A DNA stretch of 64,000 nt from CAVYXK01 sp963708245 (GTDB taxonomy: Bacteria > Pseudomonadota > Alphaproteobacteria > Acetobacterales > Acetobacteraceae). A model generated the notes under the pieces. The model was not told the DNA's origin. It was given only the letters and a program-made list of their open reading frames with translations, and ran no database searches. Position 1 is the first letter of the stretch. Every line of letters begins with the position of its first letter. Location: the NCBI GenBank assembly GCA_963708245.1, contig OY970201.1, forward strand, positions 7,440,001 through 7,504,000. The letters are read 5' to 3'. Shown here one piece after another: positions 60,003 to 64,000 of this stretch. The translations under genes were made by a program, and so were the position numbers.

Positions 60003-61664
60003 CCTAAATCCGGCAGTTGGGTCCGATCGTCGCCGGTCTGAAGTGACGACCCACAACCTGGGGTAATTGCTCAGGCCGGGCTCAGGCGAAGCGGTGGCTG
60101 CAGTTGCCGGCCATGCAAGAAGTAGCGGAGCGCTTCACTGAGGATGCGATACCAGCGTTGCAGCGGATCCAACTGCTCCGCACTTTTTCGCAGCCGGTCA
60201 AGAAAGCCGGCGATGCGCAGGTAAGCTTGCCTCGCCTTGTCGCGCGCGCCATGCGCGCTGCTGATCGTCAGCCTCACCTGGCCGGCGTGTTGGGTGCGCT
60301 GCGCGATCGCCGACAGCAGCAAGGGTCGGGTGGTGATCGCCTCCCGATGGTGCTCCGGATCAGCCAGCCGGACGAACAGGCTCCACCAGTTGTAGATCAG
60401 TGCAACGATACCGGCCAGCAGCCGACACCGCGTGAGGTCCTGTGTCGTGAAACCGCCCCAACCCCATTGGTTCTTCAGCTCGTCAAAAACGTTCTCGCAA
60501 TCCGCCCGATCGCGATACAACTGCCCCAGCGTCAGGATTTCATCGTCCATTGAGGTGACCAGCGCAGCGTAGTCCCACGCCTCCTGATCGGGGCCCACCT
60601 CGACGAAGCCAAGTCGCCGCTGAGCCGGATCGCCATGATCGACGGCCGGCGGACCAGCCAGTTGGCGGCGCAGCAGAATGACTCTCCGCTGCCGGCTCCA
60701 GCCCTCCAGCCGCAGGCTCGTCTCCTTGCCCTGCCAGCCCTGGCCGGCATCCTTCCAGTCCGATGCCTGCATCGCCCGTTGCAGTGCCCGCGTGACGTTT
60801 TTCGTCATGCGCAGACGGAACAGATACGCCAGCTCCTCCCGCTCGGCCCGCGCCATCACCGGCTCGATGCCCCACGACTTGTCTCCGCGCAGCAGCCACG
60901 GCCGCTGCCCCGCTCCGAGATGATCCAGCAACTCCCACAAGCCGCCCGTCGCGTGTCTGACGTTGTGCTGATCGCCGGGCAATACCTCGACCCGTAGCAC
61001 CAGCCGCAGGTTCGACAGCATGTAGCTGTGATAGCAGTGCGACGGCCGACCCGGCTTGTGCGGATTATAGCCCAGCTCGGCGCCTTCCTGGTGCCCATAC
61101 AAAGGTTTGATGGTGGTATCGATGTCGAGCACCCACGGCTCGCCGAGCAGCGGAGCGGTGCAATAGTCCAGGTGGTTTTGCAGCCAGGCCGAGCCTTGCG
61201 CTTCGTCGATCTTCTCCAGCCCGCGGCGAACCGAGTCCTCGCTGACCACCTTGCGCATGCCGAGCAACGGCGGGTTCACCGGATCGCAGCGCAGCGCGGT
61301 CACATGGGCATAGCGCCGGTGACCCGCCAGAACAGACAGCAGCACGGTGCCAAGCAGATCGCGTGTACGCGGTGCATTCGGGCTAGTGAACCGCAGCGGA
61401 CAGTCGGCAACCCAATTGTCGAACAACCCGGCCTGCTTCAGGTAGTCGATGAAGAATGGCAGTTGGCCGAACGGCGTCACCGGTGCGGCGGCGTCCCACT
61501 CCACGTGCACGCGCCCGGCGAAGGTATCGGCAATCGCCGAATGCGGCGCAACTTCCGGTTGCTCACCCGCGGGGTGAACCGCCAGACATCTCTGTTCTGT
61601 GCTCATGCCGGCCAAATCTGCCAATTCAGCCGCGGCGCGCAATCACTCAACTGCCGGATTTAGG
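60003..61664 (-). mobile_element. IS1380-family insertion sequence, 1662 bp, with 5-bp target duplication GTGAA
   Basis: Terminal inverted repeats start CCTAAATCCGGCAGTTG at 60003 and, reading inward, at 61664 (17 bp perfect, then imperfect). Both outer flanks read GTGAA (59998-60002 and 61665-61669). One transposase gene fills it. Inserted between the receiver gene and the cupin/RuBisCO-like genes. Confidence 0.88.
60071..61606 (-). CDS. IS1380-family DDE transposase
   Basis: 511 residues. First Asp in WVLDIDTTIKPLYGHQEGAE, then LGYNPHKPGRPSHCYHSYML, second Asp in WLLRGDKSWGI, and the Glu block YRDRADCENVFDELKNQWG. Intact. ATG at 61606; a TTG at 61642 is also in frame. Confidence 0.88.
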   Translation of the reverse strand: MSTEQRCLAVHPAGEQPEVAPHSAIADTFAGRVHVEWDAAAPVTPFGQLPFFIDYLKQAGLFDNWVADCPLRFTSPNAPRTRDLLGTVLLSVLAGHRRYAHVTALRCDPVNPPLLGMRKVVSEDSVRRGLEKIDEAQGSAWLQNHLDYCTAPLLGEPWVLDIDTTIKPLYGHQEGAELGYNPHKPGRPSHCYHSYMLSNLRLVLRVEVLPGDQHNVRHATGGLWELLDHLGAGQRPWLLRGDKSWGIEPVMARAEREELAYLFRLRMTKNVTRALQRAMQASDWKDAGQGWQGKETSLRLEGWSRQRRVILLRRQLAGPPAVDHGDPAQRRLGFVEVGPDQEAWDYAALVTSMDDEILTLGQLYRDRADCENVFDELKNQWGWGGFTTQDLTRCRLLAGIVALIYNWWSLFVRLADPEHHREAITTRPLLLSAIAQRTQHAGQVRLTISSAHGARDKARQAYLRIAGFLDRLRKSAEQLDPLQRWYRILSEALRYFLHGRQLQPPLRLSPA

Positions 61665-61715
61665 GTGAAAGTTGTCCAAATTCCTGCCGATAGCCGGCGG
61701 CGCTGGTACCAGCGG

Positions 61716-62174
61716 TTACCCGAGAAACCCGGAGATGACAGGATCCGAACGCAACGCCGTAAGGTCTTGCTCGGTCGGCAGTTGCGGCCGATCGCGGGTC
61801 GCGTTGACCATGCACAGGAAGCCGAGCGCTTCTCCCTCGGTCGCGCGGAACTGATGCCAGGTCCAGGACGGGATGGAGATCAGGTCGAACGGCTTGACGA
61901 TGCGTATCTCATCGCGCAACAGGCAACGACCGCGGCCGCGTAGGATCATGACCGCATGCACGTGCTCGTGCCGTTCCAGCGTCGAGTATCCGCCGGGCGC
62001 TATCTCGAAATAGCGCAGCTCGCAGCCGAGTGCCGGCTCGGCAAACAGCACGTGGCGCGAGATAGCGTTGAACGGCGCGCGGCCTGTTTGTTTGTATGGC
62101 AGGCGCGGCACGTCCTGCCACGCGAATTCGGCCTCGTCGAAGGAACGCAGGGAAGCGGATGCGTCGATGTTCAT
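61716..62174 (-). CDS. Cupin, probable 1-methylthioxylulose-5-phosphate methylsulfurylase
   Basis: 152 residues, single cupin domain: GGYSTLERHEHVHAVMILRG gives metal ligands H69, H71/H73, and the second motif DLISIPSWTWHQF gives H107. A lone late Cys (C121, GFLCMVN) is a candidate nucleophile. In Rhodospirillum rubrum a cupin next to the RuBisCO-like protein converts 1-methylthio-xylulose-5-P to 1-deoxyxylulose-5-P, feeding isoprenoid synthesis. Here the ATG overlaps the RuBisCO-like gene by 4 bases (ATGA), strong support for the same step. Assignment rests on this linkage. Confidence 0.68.
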   Translation of the reverse strand: MNIDASASLRSFDEAEFAWQDVPRLPYKQTGRAPFNAISRHVLFAEPALGCELRYFEIAPGGYSTLERHEHVHAVMILRGRGRCLLRDEIRIVKPFDLISIPSWTWHQFRATEGEALGFLCMVNATRDRPQLPTEQDLTALRSDPVISGFLG

Positions 62175-63283
62175 GGGCTATAGCCGTAGGAATGGGTGGC
62201 AACGGCGCGGGTGAAGGCGGTGGCCGCCTCGGTCAGCCGCTCTCCGGCGGCGAGCAGGCTGCCGCCGATCAGCAACATCGTCTCCATGCCGTATAAATCA
62301 AGCATTTCGGGAACGCGCGCCAGCGTCATCCCGCCGGCGGGAACCGGCAGGGCGCCGCGCAGGCCCTGCCCGGGGGCGCGCGCCGTCTCGGCAATTCGGC
62401 GGCAGACGGCTTCGGAGTAGCCGAACCGGCCGCCATGGTTTGGAAAAATCACGGCATCGGCACCGATCAGAGGAAACAGCCGCCCGATCAGCAAGGCTGG
62501 CGCAATGCGCGCCGCTCCGCCCATCGTCGGGTGGGCGATGAAGGCCATGTCCGGGAAATCGCGCCCGAGCGCCTGAACATTGGCGAAGCCCGCCACCAGC
62601 GGTGCGATCATTACCGTGTCCAGCCCCTCGTCCCGGGCCAGGGCGAGCTGGCGGCGCATGGCCAGGGCATCACCGGAGAGGCTCGGAACGTATCGTGTCG
62701 GATGCCGGGTGATCGCGGCGGCACGCCGTACCGCGGCGGCGCAGCCCGGCACGCGGGCAGCGAACGGCGCATAATCCTGCTCGGCGAGCCCGTGGTCGTC
62801 CTTGACGAAATCGAGCCCGCCTGCAGCAAGGCGCCCGGCAAGCTCGGCCAGCTGCGCGGGCGGCAGCCCCTGCGGCTTGATCGCCGAGCACGTCAAGGCG
62901 CGACCGCTCGCGCCCACCCGGGACCGCAGCCCGGCGACGCCGTGGCGCGGGCCGCCGAAACGCGCGGCGAGGTCGGCCGGCAACTCGAGATCCTCCAGCG
63001 TTACGTCATCCTGCAGGGAGGTGTTGCCAAACGCCATGTTCAGAAGCTGGCCAGCGTCCCCACCGACCGTCGCGACAGCCAGCGCGATGCGCACATCGAA
63101 CAAGCCACCGCCGCGATCCTCGATGCTCTCGACATGGCCGACCACGTCGCGCAAGACCTCCGGTGCGTCGATCACCTCGATCGGCATCTCGACGCTTTGC
63201 TCCACCGCGATCGCCAGCGCCCGCGCCTCAATTGAGGCCGCCTCGGCTCGAACCCGGTAGAGCGCAATGAAACGTTCCGTCAT
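62171..63283 (-). CDS. RuBisCO-like protein (form IV), probable 5-methylthioribulose-1-phosphate isomerase
   Basis: 370 residues. Active-site Lys K136 in CSAIKPQGLPP; LDFVKDDHGLAEQDY carries K161-D162-D163, where true RuBisCO has KDDE, so Glu is replaced by H164 and carboxylation is not expected. Phosphate-binding segments FPNHGGRFGYS and PVPAGGMTLARV are kept. Length and the KDDH context match the R. rubrum-type protein that isomerises 5-methylthioribulose-1-P in methylthioadenosine recycling. Enolase (MtnW) function is the alternative. No clear ribosome site at the ATG. MTA phosphorylase gene not in the window. Confidence 0.8.
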   Translation of the reverse strand: MTERFIALYRVRAEAASIEARALAIAVEQSVEMPIEVIDAPEVLRDVVGHVESIEDRGGGLFDVRIALAVATVGGDAGQLLNMAFGNTSLQDDVTLEDLELPADLAARFGGPRHGVAGLRSRVGASGRALTCSAIKPQGLPPAQLAELAGRLAAGGLDFVKDDHGLAEQDYAPFAARVPGCAAAVRRAAAITRHPTRYVPSLSGDALAMRRQLALARDEGLDTVMIAPLVAGFANVQALGRDFPDMAFIAHPTMGGAARIAPALLIGRLFPLIGADAVIFPNHGGRFGYSEAVCRRIAETARAPGQGLRGALPVPAGGMTLARVPEMLDLYGMETMLLIGGSLLAAGERLTEAATAFTRAVATHSYGYSP

Positions 63284-63376
63284 CCCGGGGCCGCCGATAC
63301 AGTCCGGTCCGCTCCGCGTCCAGCCGACGGTGCGTGGGTTGCTGCTCGGACGGAGTGATTGCCGAGGGGGCCGAGA

Positions 63377-64000
63377 TCAGGTGCGGATCAACCCAGGCAT
63401 TGGCGCCGCGGGGGCGCTGTCCGGGAAGACCGTGACCAGCCCTGTTGCCCCGATCCCGAGATGCTGCGCCAGCAGGCCTTTCACCACCGAGCGCAGATCC
63501 GTTGTTGGTTGCAGATCGCGATCTTCGAACAGCCGGCCCGGGCCCAGGCCGGGCCACGTGCCGGCCACCCGGCCGCCTGCGACCGCCCCACCGAACACGA
63601 AGCTAACGGTTGCAGTCCCGTGATCGGTCCCCTTGGTGCCGTTCACCCGCACGGTGCGGCCGAACTCGGTCATGGTCAGAACCACGGTGTCCCGCCACGC
63701 CGGCCCAAGCGCGGTCTTGAGTCCCGCCAGCCCGGCATCGAACCGCGTCATCACCTCGTTCAACACTGGTAACTGCGCGCCATGCGTATCCCAACCGCCG
63801 ATCTCCAACGCGGCCAAGCGCGGACCGTTAGGACGAGCCAGCATTTCGCCGGCCATGGTCGTCAGGGTGGCGAACGGCGAATGGTTCTGCGGTAAGGGAC
63901 CACCGGCCATAACCTCATGGCTGAAGCCCCGTGCACGCAGACCCTCGCGAATCGCCGGCCCGATCAGGGCGTCGGTCGAGGCCAGCGCCGACACTTCGGC
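63377..64000 (-). CDS. DUF1501-family protein, C-terminal part (cut by window edge)
   Basis: The last 207 codons of a DUF1501 protein, a family related to alkaline-phosphatase-like sulfatases and usually exported through Tat. Visible blocks: LAALEIGGWDTHGAQ, VLTMTEFGRTVRVNGTKGTD and HGTATVSFVFGGAV. It is often paired with a DUF1800 gene, which would lie beyond the edge. Function unknown. Confidence 0.85.
   Translation of the reverse strand, partial: AEVSALASTDALIGPAIREGLRARGFSHEVMAGGPLPQNHSPFATLTTMAGEMLARPNGPRLAALEIGGWDTHGAQLPVLNEVMTRFDAGLAGLKTALGPAWRDTVVLTMTEFGRTVRVNGTKGTDHGTATVSFVFGGAVAGGRVAGTWPGLGPGRLFEDRDLQPTTDLRSVVKGLLAQHLGIGATGLVTVFPDSAPAAPMPGLIRT

Noticed and set aside
1..64000. CRISPR array, tRNA or rRNA genes
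   Set aside because: No regularly spaced repeats and no cloverleaf or rRNA-like sequence noticed on reading either strand; a dedicated tRNA search was not possible.

Overview
The window is a high-GC chromosomal segment with little spacing between genes. It most resembles an alphaproteobacterium of the Rhodospirillales/Acetobacteraceae type. The evidence is the bamA-ompH-lpxD-fabZ-lpxA envelope block, a short NrdA without an ATP cone, a Hint-domain surface-type protein, FNR-controlled cytochrome bd genes and a RuBisCO-like protein beside a cupin. The assignment is by protein resemblance only; no rRNA or tRNA gene was seen.

Layout. 1-5 kb: a GMC oxidoreductase (cut by the window edge), an SDR, a remnant of a siroheme/uroporphyrinogen methyltransferase, a small lipoprotein, nrdA behind two NrdR-type boxes, and an HpcH/HpaI aldolase. 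5-19 kb is a mobile-element region. A class III adenylate cyclase gene is split by an IS701-family element; removing the element and one TTAA copy restores a 660-codon frame. Next come a YHS-Rid fusion, a thioesterase, a truncated EamA transporter, a 5'-truncated group II intron, an isochorismatase-type hydrolase, an EmrAB-type efflux pair and an apparently full-length group II intron. 19-25 kb: a large Hint-domain/glycosyltransferase fusion with a one-base frameshift, then iolE and iolD. 25-29.5 kb: cydP-cydA-cydB-cydX, divergent from a tandem universal stress protein gene, with two FNR-type palindromes in the shared upstream region.

29.5-36 kb: lpxA, fabZ, lpxD, a frameshifted ompH/skp and bamA (lipid A, fatty acid and outer-membrane protein assembly), all read leftward as one likely operon. 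36-42 kb: a peptidoglycan-binding protein, an HAD dehalogenase-rsmB-GNAT operon joined by NTGA overlaps (the GNAT is frameshifted), a DUF2092 protein with a small secreted partner, and guaB. 42-59 kb is mostly catabolic and hydrolytic genes: a D-aminopeptidase-like S12 enzyme, an MDR reductase, a GFA protein, an acyl-CoA dehydrogenase, a PhnZ-like HD protein, an M20 peptidase, an MFS/hydrolase pair, an HpaB/HpaC-like two-component monooxygenase, a VOC protein, a racemase, an OsmC protein, an NtaA-type monooxygenase and a DmpA-type peptidase. 59-64 kb: a YkgJ-type cysteine cluster protein, a stand-alone receiver, an IS1380-family element with a 5-bp target duplication, a cupin overlapping a RuBisCO-like protein gene, and the edge of a DUF1501 gene.

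Three otherwise well-conserved genes (Hint-GT, ompH, GNAT) are each broken by a single-base indel. This points to consensus errors or recent decay and should be resolved before any of them is called a pseudogene. The strongest biological leads are the RuBisCO-like/cupin pair (a probable methylthioadenosine-isoprenoid shunt), the Hint-glycosyltransferase fusion, the cleanly reversible IS disruption of the cyclase, and the inferred NrdR and FNR operators.
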